Shown: piece by piece, positions 24,633-32,848 of the stretch
Position numbering within the stretch: the first letter of the stretch is position 1
Layout of the letters: each line of letters opens with the position of its first letter
DNA from: Salipaludibacillus keqinensis
Lineage (GTDB): Bacteria > Bacillota > Bacilli > Bacillales > Salisediminibacteriaceae
Length of the DNA stretch: 64,000 nucleotides
Reading direction: 5' to 3'
NCBI RefSeq assembly: GCF_003226325.1
Contig: NZ_PDOD01000001.1
Location: forward strand, 682,001-746,000
The notes under the pieces: model-generated
The model's database searches: none
The model's input: only the letters and a program-made list of their open reading frames with translations
What the model was told of the DNA's origin: nothing
Translations under genes and position numbers: made by a program

Positions 24633-25472
24633 TCAATCGAACATTTCTAAAAAAGCTTGAACTTGAGGTAATTCTTTGGCGGGATCGTCAAAGCATAGCC
24701 ATGTATCTCGCGTTAGAGGTTTCCCATCAAGCTCTAGTGATTGAAATGTATAGGTGGCTTCATTCAAATCACGAGTAGCTACCTCAGGTAAAACAGCCAT
24801 GCCAACGCCATGGATCATTAACTGTTTACACGTCTCTATTTGGTCCACTTTTATTTTCTGATCTGTACTCCATTCACGATTGGCACTAAACCATTCATCT
24901 ATCTTGGTATGAAGACTAAGGTCGCTTTGGAATTCGATGAGTGGTCTATCTTTTGAATTAGATAGATATTTCCGGCCGATCAAATACAATCGATCGGAAA
25001 AAAGCAACTGGTGATTCAGTGCTCCCGCTTTGTCACCACGCACAATTATGACATGGAAATCCGATTTAGATTGGACGATCTCTTCGCTCAATCCAGTGAC
25101 CAATTCCACCTTCACATCAGGGTACTTCTCAATATATTTACCTAATAATGAAGGAATGGAATATTGACCAACAACGGATGACACTCCAAGAGATAGGCGT
25201 CCACCAATAGTCTCTGCGATTCTTGACAAATCGTCTCTTAACTTCTCTTCTCCTTCCAATGTTTTCTCGGCAAAGGCAATGACTTTTTCACCAGCTAGTG
25301 TGGGAATCATTCGCTTATAACTACGAATAAATAACTTTTGATCCCAAAGATGTTCAATTTGTTTCAATCGTAGACTAATAGCAGGCTGAGAAATATGTAA
25401 TGTATTCGCTGCAGCTCGAATGGTTCCTTCTCTTCGAATTGTCGCAAGTAGCTTATAATCTTCTACCTTCAT
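24633..25472 (-). CDS. LysR family transcriptional regulator
   Basis: 279-aa LysR-type regulator. N-terminal winged helix: DYKLLATIRREGTIRAAANT and LHISQPAISLRLKQIEHLWD with typical LysR recognition helix, then linker and periplasmic-binding-like effector domain (RLSLGVSSVVGQYSIPSLLG, GVGMAVLPEVATRDL). Effector unknown; organisation is like CysL/YeiE-type regulators. ATG 25472 has GGAGG upstream. It is divergent from the VOC protein gene with a palindromic LysR-like box between, so it probably controls itself and that gene. Confidence 0.92.
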   Translation of the reverse strand: MKVEDYKLLATIRREGTIRAAANTLHISQPAISLRLKQIEHLWDQKLFIRSYKRMIPTLAGEKVIAFAEKTLEGEEKLRDDLSRIAETIGGRLSLGVSSVVGQYSIPSLLGKYIEKYPDVKVELVTGLSEEIVQSKSDFHVIIVRGDKAGALNHQLLFSDRLYLIGRKYLSNSKDRPLIEFQSDLSLHTKIDEWFSANREWSTDQKIKVDQIETCKQLMIHGVGMAVLPEVATRDLNEATYTFQSLELDGKPLTRDTWLCFDDPAKELPQVQAFLEMFD

Positions 25473-25489
25473 CGATGTCCCTCCTGTGT

Positions 25490-25504
25490 ATAAGTAAAAC
25501 TTAT
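25490..25504. promoter_or_regulatory. Candidate LysR box between the regulator and the VOC gene
   Basis: ATAAGTAAAACTTAT, a perfect inverted repeat (6 + 3 + 6) containing T-N11-A, the LysR signature, 17 bp from the regulator start codon. Confidence 0.5.
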
Positions 25505-25589
25505 CAAGAATTGAAATATATATGTATTATCCTTATTATACTAAACGTTTTATACTTTAGGGGAAGAGACGAATAAGGGAGGTATGCGT

Positions 25590-25952
25590 ATGTTTAAAGC
25601 AATTGATCATGTTCAACTTGCTGCACCGAAAGACTCTGAAGAAGAGGCTCGAGAATTTTTCATGAATGTGTTAGGATTTGAAGAATTGGATAAGCCTGAA
25701 TCGTTGAAACAAAGAGGTGGGGCTTGGTTTAAATATGGAATCGTACAAATTCATGTAGGGATTGAAGATCCATTTTCACCGGCAAAAAAGGCTCATCCAG
25801 CCTTTGAGGTGGAGGATCTAGAGATTCTGAAGCACACCTTAAATAAATCCACGATTCCTTATATAGTGGATGTAGATTTGCCGGGTGCAAAACGCATATA
25901 TGTCCATGATCCTTTTGGAAATAGACTGGAAATGCTTGAGTGGATAAACTAA
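25590..25952 (+). CDS. VOC superfamily (glyoxalase/dioxygenase-like) protein
   Basis: 120-aa vicinal-oxygen-chelate fold protein with two beta-alpha-beta-beta-beta halves. Metal-ligand candidates are His5 in AIDHVQLAAP, a His in IVQIHVGIED and the C-terminal Glu in DPFGNRLEMLEW. The PFGNRLE motif is typical of glyoxalase/fosfomycin-resistance-like members, but substrate is unclear. ATG 25590 is chosen because AGGGAGG ends 6-7 nt upstream and ATG 25584 sits too close. Probably regulated by the divergent LysR gene. Confidence 0.85.
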   Translation: MFKAIDHVQLAAPKDSEEEAREFFMNVLGFEELDKPESLKQRGGAWFKYGIVQIHVGIEDPFSPAKKAHPAFEVEDLEILKHTLNKSTIPYIVDVDLPGAKRIYVHDPFGNRLEMLEWIN

Positions 25953-26018
25953 CAAGGGATAAGGTGACGTTAAACGATTGAACAGCTTGCCTTTGACCAC
26001 GAATGTGAGGGGTTGATC

Positions 26019-26795
26019 ATGATCGATTTTCATGACCCGAATAATCGGAAATCATATACTAATCGAGAAGTTGACGGTCGTTGGCTTGACACGTTGCAAC
26101 GATTAGTGGGAAATAAATTTGTTAATGATGCTGTAGATATAGGTTGCGGCGGTGGAATTTATACTAAGGCATTGAAAAAAATAGGCATCGGTCATGTTAC
26201 AGGGATCGATAACTCCGTGTCGATGCTTAGTGAAGCAAAAGAATTTTGCAAAGAAGAGGAGTCAGTGAATTTCCAGTTAGGGAGTGCTTATAAGACTGGA
26301 TTAGCTGACAATCGATTTGATCTTGTGCTTCAACGGGCGTTGATTCATCATTTGGATGATTTAAACATGGCTTTTCTAGAAACTTATAGAATTTTGCGTA
26401 AAGATGGAATATTAATAGTGCAAGATCGAACACCGGATGACTGCTTCATAGAAGGAAGCCACACTCACTTGAGAGGCTATTTCTTTACTCTTTTTCCTCA
26501 CCTAAAAGAAATAGAGTTAAAGAGAAGGTACTCAAGTGAAGCGATAAAACTTTCATTAGCTGCCGCGGTATTTAGTCATATTGAAGAAACAAAAGTATGG
26601 GAAACGAAAAATCATTATTTTTCAAAAAAAGCATTTTTGGCAGATTTGCGATCACGAAAAGGACGATCGATTCTTCATGAATTAACGAATAAAGAACTGG
26701 ATCAATTGATATTATTTATGGACAAGGAAGTACCTGATAACATAGAAATTTATGATCAGGATCGTTGGACGATTTGGAAAGGGGTAAAAAGGTAG
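26019..26795 (+). CDS. Class I SAM-dependent methyltransferase
   Basis: 258-aa methyltransferase with motif I DAVDIGCGGGIYTKALKKIG (SAM-binding Gly loop), acidic end of strand 2 in VTGIDNSVSM, and motif II/III region FDLVLQRALIHHLDDLN, LRKDGILIVQDR. Substrate not predictable; the C-terminal ~110 aa do not match a specific small-molecule class by eye. ATG 26019 is 6 nt after GAGGGG; a TTG at 26013 is an alternative. It follows the VOC gene in the same direction after 66 bp. Confidence 0.85.
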   Translation: MIDFHDPNNRKSYTNREVDGRWLDTLQRLVGNKFVNDAVDIGCGGGIYTKALKKIGIGHVTGIDNSVSMLSEAKEFCKEEESVNFQLGSAYKTGLADNRFDLVLQRALIHHLDDLNMAFLETYRILRKDGILIVQDRTPDDCFIEGSHTHLRGYFFTLFPHLKEIELKRRYSSEAIKLSLAAAVFSHIEETKVWETKNHYFSKKAFLADLRSRKGRSILHELTNKELDQLILFMDKEVPDNIEIYDQDRWTIWKGVKR

Positions 26796-26805
26796 TAGTA
26801 TTGGT

Positions 26806-27654
26806 CTAAGCATTGATCTGTCCAAGCACTCCGTCGGTCGCTGCCATGGCGATGATGACACAAGCCCACATTTGTTTATATGCAGTAAGATAGTCTTCAC
26901 TAGTAAAGCGAATAGTCTTTGGGCCTATCAGTTCTACTCCGGGGATGGTGGTTGTCATGAACGCTTGGCTGGTCCGCTTGAATGTAATATCGAAAGTGGC
27001 GGGGAGCTCCGCTTTATAGACTACCACACGTTCAAGGTTATGAACGGCCTTTTTAGCTTTTTCTTTAATAAGAGCATGAGATCGTACAGGAGGCAATAAA
27101 TCGGCAGCTATTCGGTCTATGCCACGCTTTACAATAGCTGTTTCCATGTCGGGGAGTGTTTTTTTCACTTCTTCTGAAACGGCATCATCTCCAGATAGCA
27201 TGAGGATGGGGACATTGAAGTGGCCGGCGACACCTGCGTTCATTTCTGCTTCTCCTACAGGTCTTCCATTAATCTTGATTTCCCACACGCAAATTCCTGC
27301 TAAGGTATGGTTAATAACGGCCCTTTCAGATCCACCTTCTCGACCATGGTAACCAATGAAAAAGACCCCATCAAAACTTTCATCGAGTCCTTCCATCTGA
27401 CACATCACTCGATTATTTCCAGTAATTAATCTTGCTCTTGGGTCTAAGTCTTCAATAAATATATTAGACATATTTCCGTGTCCATCTGCAACAAGAATAT
27501 CTGTTGCACCAGCTTCACAAGCACCCTCTATGGCAGCATTTACATCTTCAGTCATGAATTTTCGAAAACGTTGGTACTCATCATTTTTTCTTAGTTGGTG
27601 GTTAGTAGCTACTCCAGTTGCTCCTTCAATATCTGCAGAAATAAAAATCTTCAT
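26806..27654 (-). CDS. dppA: M55 family D-aminopeptidase DppA
   Basis: 282-aa zinc D-aminopeptidase that releases N-terminal D-amino acids such as D-Ala from peptides, for example from cell-wall turnover. Starts MKIFISADIEGATGVA, whose Asp8 and Glu10 are zinc ligands in B. subtilis DppA. Further metal/active-site segments are ILVADGHGNMSN (His), VFFIGYHGREG (His), INHTLAG (catalytic His) and PVGEAEMNAGVAG (Glu). In B. subtilis dppA heads an operon with a dipeptide ABC transporter; here it stands alone. Start at 27654 is supported by AAAGGAG 10 nt upstream; an upstream in-frame extension has no ribosome site. Confidence 0.9.
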   Translation of the reverse strand: MKIFISADIEGATGVATNHQLRKNDEYQRFRKFMTEDVNAAIEGACEAGATDILVADGHGNMSNIFIEDLDPRARLITGNNRVMCQMEGLDESFDGVFFIGYHGREGGSERAVINHTLAGICVWEIKINGRPVGEAEMNAGVAGHFNVPILMLSGDDAVSEEVKKTLPDMETAIVKRGIDRIAADLLPPVRSHALIKEKAKKAVHNLERVVVYKAELPATFDITFKRTSQAFMTTTIPGVELIGPKTIRFTSEDYLTAYKQMWACVIIAMAATDGVLGQINA

Positions 27655-27823
27655 CGTAGCAGAACTCCTTTGCCCATTTTTTTCATTTATATTATCATAC
27701 CGGGATGGGACCACTTTTAGATTAATCTAACAAAACACACTGTCTATGCTAAGCGTTTAGGTTGAATAAATGATCGCTTCAATGAAATAAGCTTTGGGCT
27801 TAGCCCATTTAAGCTGATACCCT

Positions 27824-27852
27824 AAAAAACGTCCAGGTTTGGACGTTTTTTC
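27824..27852 (-). terminator. Terminator of the YVTN propeller gene
   Basis: AAAAAACGTCC-aggttt-GGACGTTTTTT perfect stem-loop 20 bp past the propeller gene stop codon; can act in both directions. Confidence 0.85.
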
Positions 27853-27871
27853 TATGAGGAAGATGATTAGA

Positions 27872-28789
27872 TTATCGTTTAACGTAAGCTATACCATCTG
27901 GATGGATCCCTACGTCAATACGTCTTTCTTCTTTAAGGGTACTCATTTTTATGACGGAAAGGTCATTGGTTTTGTTATTCGCAACATACGCATGTGAGCC
28001 ATCTTGATTAAATACGATTCCGCCAGCCCAAACCCCTACGGGCAGTCGTTTTATTTCCCAAGGTCGAACGGTTCCATTGATTTGTTGCTCTGTTTCGATG
28101 ACTGAGACATCACCGGATTGTCGGTTAGCAATAAGAGCGTATTTACCGTCTGGAGAAAAAACAAGCCGAACGGGCACGTTTCCAACACGTCGCTTATATA
28201 AAACTTCATACGATGTAGTATCTATGACAAAGAGAGTATCATCATCTTGGTTGGCGACATAAAGATGTTGTCCGTTTGGATGAACAGCTACGCCTTCAGG
28301 TCCGGGACCAACAGGGAAGTGGTTAGTAATTTTTTCAGTTTTTACATCCATGACTGTGATATTATTGCTACCGATATTAGGGATATAGACGGTCTGTCCA
28401 TCAGGAGAAAAAGAGATCATATGAGAGTATTTTTGGTAAGTAGGAATGACTTTCTCAATCTCATCCGTTTCTGTGTTAATAATAAATACTTTCTCACTAT
28501 ATGTAGAGGCCAAATACAGTTTTTTTCCGTCTTTTGTTAAGCCTACACCGTGAGGGAAACTGAAATCAGGGTGTTCGATGCGCTTTACTATTTCAAACGT
28601 ATCGTTATCGATGACATTCAACTTGTTTCCTAAAGAGCAAGCTACATAAGACTTTTTACCATCTTTAGTGACGACCACTTCATGAGGATTATGGTCTGTA
28701 TCAATCGTTTTTTCCACTTTATTCGTTTCTAGATTCACGATGGAAATGGTATCTTCGTCTTTATTTAATATAATAAGATGTTCTGACAT
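27872..28789 (-). CDS. YVTN-repeat beta-propeller protein (YncE-like)
   Basis: 305-aa protein composed of about seven ~42-aa repeats of the YVTN type, each with a D-G-K/Q-x-(L/V)-Y-V turn: TKDGKKSYVACSLGNKLNVI, SPDGQTVYIPNIGSNNITVM, HPNGQHLYVANQDDDTLFVI, SPDGKYALIANRQSGDVSVI, NQDGSHAYVANNKTNDLSVI. A single seven-bladed propeller is expected. No signal peptide is visible, so it is probably cytosolic. Function is unknown; related proteins bind nucleic acids or act as lactonases. Start ATG 28789 follows AGGAGG; a GTG at 28819 lies upstream of that site. Confidence 0.85.
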   Translation of the reverse strand: MSEHLIILNKDEDTISIVNLETNKVEKTIDTDHNPHEVVVTKDGKKSYVACSLGNKLNVIDNDTFEIVKRIEHPDFSFPHGVGLTKDGKKLYLASTYSEKVFIINTETDEIEKVIPTYQKYSHMISFSPDGQTVYIPNIGSNNITVMDVKTEKITNHFPVGPGPEGVAVHPNGQHLYVANQDDDTLFVIDTTSYEVLYKRRVGNVPVRLVFSPDGKYALIANRQSGDVSVIETEQQINGTVRPWEIKRLPVGVWAGGIVFNQDGSHAYVANNKTNDLSVIKMSTLKEERRIDVGIHPDGIAYVKR

Positions 28790-28859
28790 AAGTTGATTCC
28801 TCCTAGTTTGAAAATTCACTACAATTGTAACACATTATTTCGGGACTAGAAATAAAATG

Positions 28860-28903
28860 AAGAACCTAACCGAAGAGAAATTCCCTTTGGTTAGGTTCTA
28901 TAT
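28860..28903 (-). terminator. Terminator of the amidase gene
   Basis: AGAACCTAACC ... GGTTAGGTTCT stem-loop 12 bp past the amidase stop codon, followed on the minus strand by an AT-rich stretch rather than a clean T-run. Confidence 0.65.
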
Positions 28904-28914
28904 CATAATACTTT

Positions 28915-30381
28915 TTACAGTTGAGGCTTTTTACGTTGTTTTGTAGCTTGTTCAAAAGCATAGGCATATTTTAATAAGGTGGATTCTGAGAACGCCGAGC
29001 CTGTAAACGTTATTCCTACAGGCTCTCCAGCGGACGTATAGCCTGCTGGTACAGTAACTGAAGGATAGCCTGCTTTTGCAGGAATAGAGGCACCAAAGTT
29101 ATTCGGGAATACAAGGGCATCTAATTGATGCTCCTGTAATACAGCATCTATTCCTTCTTCCTTCGCTTTATACTGGTCAAAGGTCAAGGCATTTAAGTAA
29201 GCCGCGTCCGTTAAAGTACCACTTGTTTGTTCCGATTGTTCCAAGATGGATTGACCGTATTTCAACCTTTCGTCAGGGTTTCTTCGATTAAATTCAATAA
29301 TTTCAGCCAACATTTTAGGAGCGGATATTGAATGATAGTCTTTCAAGTGAGCATTCAATGCGACTTTGAATTCATAAGTCATCACATCCATCGTCCAAGA
29401 AGCTTGCATGGATGGAATAGTCACCTCATCAACGATATGAGCCCCCATATCACGTAGTTGAGCGATGGCTTGTTCTACAATAGGAAGTTGTTCGTCGGTC
29501 ATATACTTGAAAATGCCTTCTCGAACGATTCCCACCTTTGCACCTTCTAATCCATTCGTATCTAAATTGGAAGTGAAATCAGTATCTCTAAGTATGTTTG
29601 TATTGGTAATTGGATCAAGAGGGTCAAACGCAGTCAATGAATTCATCGTTAATGCAGCATCGACGACAGTTCGTGCCATAGGGCCAGCAGTATCTTGAGT
29701 CGTTGAAATAGGAACAATCCCTGAGCGGCTAATGAGACCGACTGTCGGCTTTACTCCCACGAGCGAATTTTGACTGGCGGGGCTTAAGATTGACCCCGAA
29801 GTTTCAGTTCCGATCGCAAGCATAGCAAAATTCGCTGCTACACTTGCACCGGAACCACTGCTAGATCCTCCGCAGTCAAATGAGGAGCCGTATGGGTTCA
29901 TGACCTGTCCGCCCCTTGAACTATACCCACTTGGCATTTCATCAGACATGAAGTTTGCCCACTCAGTCATGTTCGTTTTTCCAAGAATTATGGCACCAGC
30001 TTCACGCAATTGTTTAACTACGAAGGAATCTTTTGTGGCATAAGAATCTTTCAATGCTATTGAACCTGCACTGGTGTGCATTTTATCTGCAGTTGCCAAA
30101 TTATCTTTAACTAGAACGGGCACTCCATGTAAGGCACTGCGATAACCGGTTTCTTTTCTTTCCTGATCGAGCGCTTCTGCAGTCTGCAGAGCATCTGGAT
30201 TGATTTCCAATATGGAATGCAGTCCATTGGGCCCTTTATCAAACGTGGCGATGCGGTGCATGTACAAAAGTACAAGATCTTTAGCGGATATTAGGCCTCG
30301 ATCCATGTACTCTCTTGCTTGTTGCAACGTTAACTCTTCTAATTTCGTGTCATGGAATAATTGCAAACGTGGACTTAGCAT
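28915..30381 (-). CDS. Amidase signature family hydrolase
   Basis: 488-aa amidase-signature enzyme. The Ser-cisSer-Lys triad is complete: Lys in VPVLVKDNLATAD, cis-Ser in CGGSSSGSGASVAANF and nucleophilic Ser in IGTETSGSILSPAS. C-terminal region DALVFPNNFGASIPAKAGYP and PVGITFTGSAFSESTLLKYA is like GatA-related stand-alone amidases that cleave aliphatic or aryl amides. There are no gatB/gatC genes nearby, so it is not the tRNA amidotransferase. The start is uncertain: ATG 30381 (MLSPRL) or ATG 30393, which abuts GGGAGG. ATG 30381 is favoured. Confidence 0.88.
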   Translation of the reverse strand: MLSPRLQLFHDTKLEELTLQQAREYMDRGLISAKDLVLLYMHRIATFDKGPNGLHSILEINPDALQTAEALDQERKETGYRSALHGVPVLVKDNLATADKMHTSAGSIALKDSYATKDSFVVKQLREAGAIILGKTNMTEWANFMSDEMPSGYSSRGGQVMNPYGSSFDCGGSSSGSGASVAANFAMLAIGTETSGSILSPASQNSLVGVKPTVGLISRSGIVPISTTQDTAGPMARTVVDAALTMNSLTAFDPLDPITNTNILRDTDFTSNLDTNGLEGAKVGIVREGIFKYMTDEQLPIVEQAIAQLRDMGAHIVDEVTIPSMQASWTMDVMTYEFKVALNAHLKDYHSISAPKMLAEIIEFNRRNPDERLKYGQSILEQSEQTSGTLTDAAYLNALTFDQYKAKEEGIDAVLQEHQLDALVFPNNFGASIPAKAGYPSVTVPAGYTSAGEPVGITFTGSAFSESTLLKYAYAFEQATKQRKKPQL

Positions 30382-30506
30382 AGTTTTCCTCATCCTCCCT
30401 AATCAGTAACTTCATCGTAGCTTAAATGAAGGGGTTTCTCAACGATATAGCTAAAAGGATCTAAATATGTAAGGTGCGCTGAACGGAAAAGGAGGTGGTC
30501 ATTACA

Positions 30507-30543
30507 GAAAAAATGGGTCATCTCCTTGTAGGGGGAGACGACC
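30507..30543 (-). terminator. Terminator of the SASP-like gene
   Basis: On the minus strand GGTCGTCTCC ... GGAGATGACC stem followed by CATTTTTTC. Confidence 0.75.
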
Positions 30544-30551
30544 GATTCAAA

Positions 30552-30725
30552 TTATTTATTGTTTCTTTTTTGACGGTTGTTTTTTTTATTTTGTTTTTGA
30601 TTGTTGTTCTGAGCATCATTTTCTTGAGCGAATTCTGTATTCAAGTTTTCTAAATCTAACTCGTTATTTTGACTGTTACGTTGCTGTTGATTGTATCGTT
30701 CGTTGCGTTTTTCATGATTATTCAA
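30552..30725 (-). CDS. Small gamma-type SASP-like protein
   Basis: 57-aa Asn/Gln/Lys-rich protein lacking aromatic residues apart from one Tyr. The segment LNTEFAQENDAQNNNQKQNK resembles the TEFA-x-E-T-D/N-AQ-x-V-x-x-QN repeat of gamma-type small acid-soluble spore proteins (SspE family), which store amino acids for outgrowth and do not bind DNA. Only one degenerate repeat is present, whereas known gamma-SASPs carry at least two. TTG 30725 is set by GGAGG 8 nt upstream; a GTG overlapping that site is unlikely. Confidence 0.5.
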   Translation of the reverse strand: MNNHEKRNERYNQQQRNSQNNELDLENLNTEFAQENDAQNNNQKQNKKNNRQKRNNK

Positions 30726-30989
30726 AATTTTCACCTCCGCTGAAGTATATTTGAATTCATCAGGCTACAAAAGAGTATATAAACACTCTAGTTTTAACCT
30801 GCATTTATATTATTAATAAAAAAATCAACATTATGTATTCCGATATAAAAATTGTGGAATAAAACGCTTTTGTTGATATGGATAACTTTTATTTTCAAGG
30901 TATTCTTTGGATATAAAACAATTGGAAGGTAAATGAAGTTGTTATTTCACTGAGGGTGTAGGAGGGAGGGATGCCTAAAAAAGACATAT

Positions 30990-31018
30990 AAAAAAGGCCC
31001 TAATGAAAAGGCCTTTTA
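30990..31018 (-). terminator. Terminator of the cold-shock gene
   Basis: AAAAGGCC-ctaatgaaaa-GGCCTTTT stem with flanking A/T runs, 8 bp past the csp stop codon. Confidence 0.9.
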
Positions 31019-31025
31019 AATGTTA

Positions 31026-31223
31026 TTACTTTTGAACGTTAGCAGCTTGAGGTCCGCGTTGTCCTTCTTCGATGTCGAAGTTTACTGTTTGACCTTCTTC
31101 AAGTGATTTGAAACCTTCGCCTTGGATAGCGGAGAAGTGAACAAATACGTCGTCTTGTCCTTCAACTTCGATGAAACCGAAACCTTTTTCTGCGTTAAAC
31201 CATTTTACTGTACCTTGTGTCAT
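31026..31223 (-). CDS. Cold-shock protein, CspA/CspB family
   Basis: 65-aa cold-shock domain RNA chaperone. RNP1 KGFGFIEV and RNP2 VFVHFSAI are intact, with [14 protein letters not shown] at the N-terminus and the terminal GPQAANVQK typical of Bacillus CspB/C/D. The family does not allow safe assignment of a letter. ATG 31223 is preceded by TGGAGGAATTTTTC. The mRNA has a predicted ~85-nt leader with a stem-loop abutting the ribosome site. Confidence 0.95.
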   Translation of the reverse strand: MTQGTVKWFNAEKGFGFIEVEGQDDVFVHFSAIQGEGFKSLEEGQTVNFDIEEGQRGPQAANVQK

Positions 31224-31316
31224 GAAAAATTCCTCCATTGTGGGGTTTGCCCACGATTTATTACTAGTTGAGCTCTTCATTTAATCGTTCCAGAGAAAAA
31301 TCACTCGCTAAAGTCT

Positions 31317-31345
31317 TTTATCTTTCAGTCATATCCGAACGTCAA
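31317..31345 (-). promoter_or_regulatory. SigA-type promoter of the cold-shock gene
   Basis: On the minus strand TTGACG, 17-bp spacer, GATAAA, giving an untranslated leader of about 85 nt. A GTGGG-caaa-CCCCAC hairpin in that leader ends 3 nt before the GGAGG site. Confidence 0.55.
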
Positions 31346-31456
31346 TAAGCTTTCTTTAGTATAGTACGATTTTCTTGAGAAAGATACCCCTTTTCCAAAA
31401 AAAATTATTAAAAAGATAGATGGTAAAGGTGGTAAGTGGTTTTTTTTCCCTTCATA

Positions 31457-32419
31457 TCAAGCTTTAGAGATAGAAGGAAGGTCATTAAATTCTTTTTTTA
31501 TACGATCAAAAATTTCTTTGACTGAGAGAATTTCAGTGATTTCCCCTACTCGAGAACCACTGAAAACCAATCCCTCTTCAGCGTCACCCCCTACAGATTT
31601 AAGTAAAGAATCTAAAATACAATAACGATGTGAACATTTTTTCAAGCATGAAACACAACGGTCAATCTTTAATTTTTGGTCGTTACTAATTTTATCAGTA
31701 AAACGATTGGGTACAGCTCGGCCATCTAGGCCTACAACAGATTTAATCAAAACTGTTTCTGTACTGCTTAGGTACTTTTCTTTAAATGAGAGAGGGGCAT
31801 CGCATTCTTGACTTGCTACAAACCGGGTGCCCATCTGAACACCTGATGCACCAGCTTCTAATGCTTTACGAACATCTCTACCATCTATAATCCCCCCTGC
31901 AGCAATAACTGGAATATCCACAGCTTCGACTACTTCCGGAAGGATATCAAACAATGGTCGATCGGTTCCTAGGTGTCCACCAGCTTCCGTTCCTTCAACA
32001 ACAACAGCTGATGCACCTAACCGTTGAGACATTTTTGCTAATTTCGCTGATGAAACGATGGAAATGACCGGGACATTGTACGATTTCCCCCAATTGTACA
32101 TGTCCCTGGAGATTCCCGCTCCTGAAATAATAAAGTCTACCTTTTCTTCCATGGCAGCTTTCATGGTTTCAGCGAAATCTGTCATGGCATAAAGGACATT
32201 GACACCTATATAACCGAGTCCTTTTGTTTTTTCTTTTGCTTCACGAATATGGTATTTCAGTTCATCAATCGGAATGCCAGTACCGGAAATAATTCCGATT
32301 CCCCCTGCATTTGAGACGGCCGATGCTAAATTACTTAATGAAATGCGGACGCCCATTCCTCCTTGAATGATTGGCAACTTCGATTTCATGTGTGCAATCT
32401 TAAGTTCTGGTAACTTCAA
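31457..32419 (-). CDS. Nitronate monooxygenase-family flavoprotein with C-terminal cysteine cluster
   Basis: 320-aa TIM-barrel flavoprotein of the NMO/enoyl-reductase family. LPIIQGGMGVRISLSNLASA at the N-terminus, VVVEGTEAGGHLGTDRPLFD carries the catalytic-type His, and PVIAAGGIIDGRDVRKALEA plus GASGVQMGTRFVASQE bind FMN phosphate. After the barrel comes CVSCLKKCSHRYCILDSLLK, a C-x2-C-x3-C-x4-C cluster seen in a subset of these enzymes and suggestive of a metal or Fe-S site. That is inferred. Substrate may be nitronates or an enoyl thioester. TTG 32419 start with AAGGGTGAG upstream. Confidence 0.85.
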   Translation of the reverse strand: MKLPELKIAHMKSKLPIIQGGMGVRISLSNLASAVSNAGGIGIISGTGIPIDELKYHIREAKEKTKGLGYIGVNVLYAMTDFAETMKAAMEEKVDFIISGAGISRDMYNWGKSYNVPVISIVSSAKLAKMSQRLGASAVVVEGTEAGGHLGTDRPLFDILPEVVEAVDIPVIAAGGIIDGRDVRKALEAGASGVQMGTRFVASQECDAPLSFKEKYLSSTETVLIKSVVGLDGRAVPNRFTDKISNDQKLKIDRCVSCLKKCSHRYCILDSLLKSVGGDAEEGLVFSGSRVGEITEILSVKEIFDRIKKEFNDLPSISKA

Positions 32420-32658
32420 TTAACTCACCCTTTTTAAGTTTTCACGAATAGGAAGAAGCTGTTAAAACTTTCAATCAATTCGTTGAATTAAATCTATTTT
32501 ACCAAGAAAAAAAACTAAGATCATCACCAGGTACTAATATTTGGTGACAATCTTGTGATTTTTTTATTCGTGTGTGACGCGTCTTTATTAGAGAGAGAAC
32601 TCGACATACGATTAAAATAGGCAGAGTAACGCTAGTCAAAAATATTTTTCTTACCTAA

Positions 32659-32687
32659 TTGACACTATATTCAAAGAGTGGTAAATT
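32659..32687 (+). promoter_or_regulatory. SigA-type promoter of the lasso peptide cluster
   Basis: Perfect TTGACA (32659-32664), 17-bp spacer, TAAATT (32682-32687), about 160 bp before the cyclase start and inside the 430-bp spacer that otherwise lacks genes. Confidence 0.6.
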
Positions 32688-32848
32688 AATTTTATAGAAG
32701 TTGTTCGTTATTAAGAATAAGCTAAAGGGAATTTTACAGACTCATGCCTTTAAAGCTATTAATTTTTTTAGACACATATTTTTTTACCTTATTTGTTCTA
32801 TATAACGTACAATATTTGATTTTATGTAAATTTGTGGGGGGTTATTGC

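Noticed and set aside
28915-30381. Amidase as GatA subunit of Glu-tRNA amidotransferase
   Set aside because: No gatC or gatB neighbours, length and C-terminus fit a stand-alone amidase.
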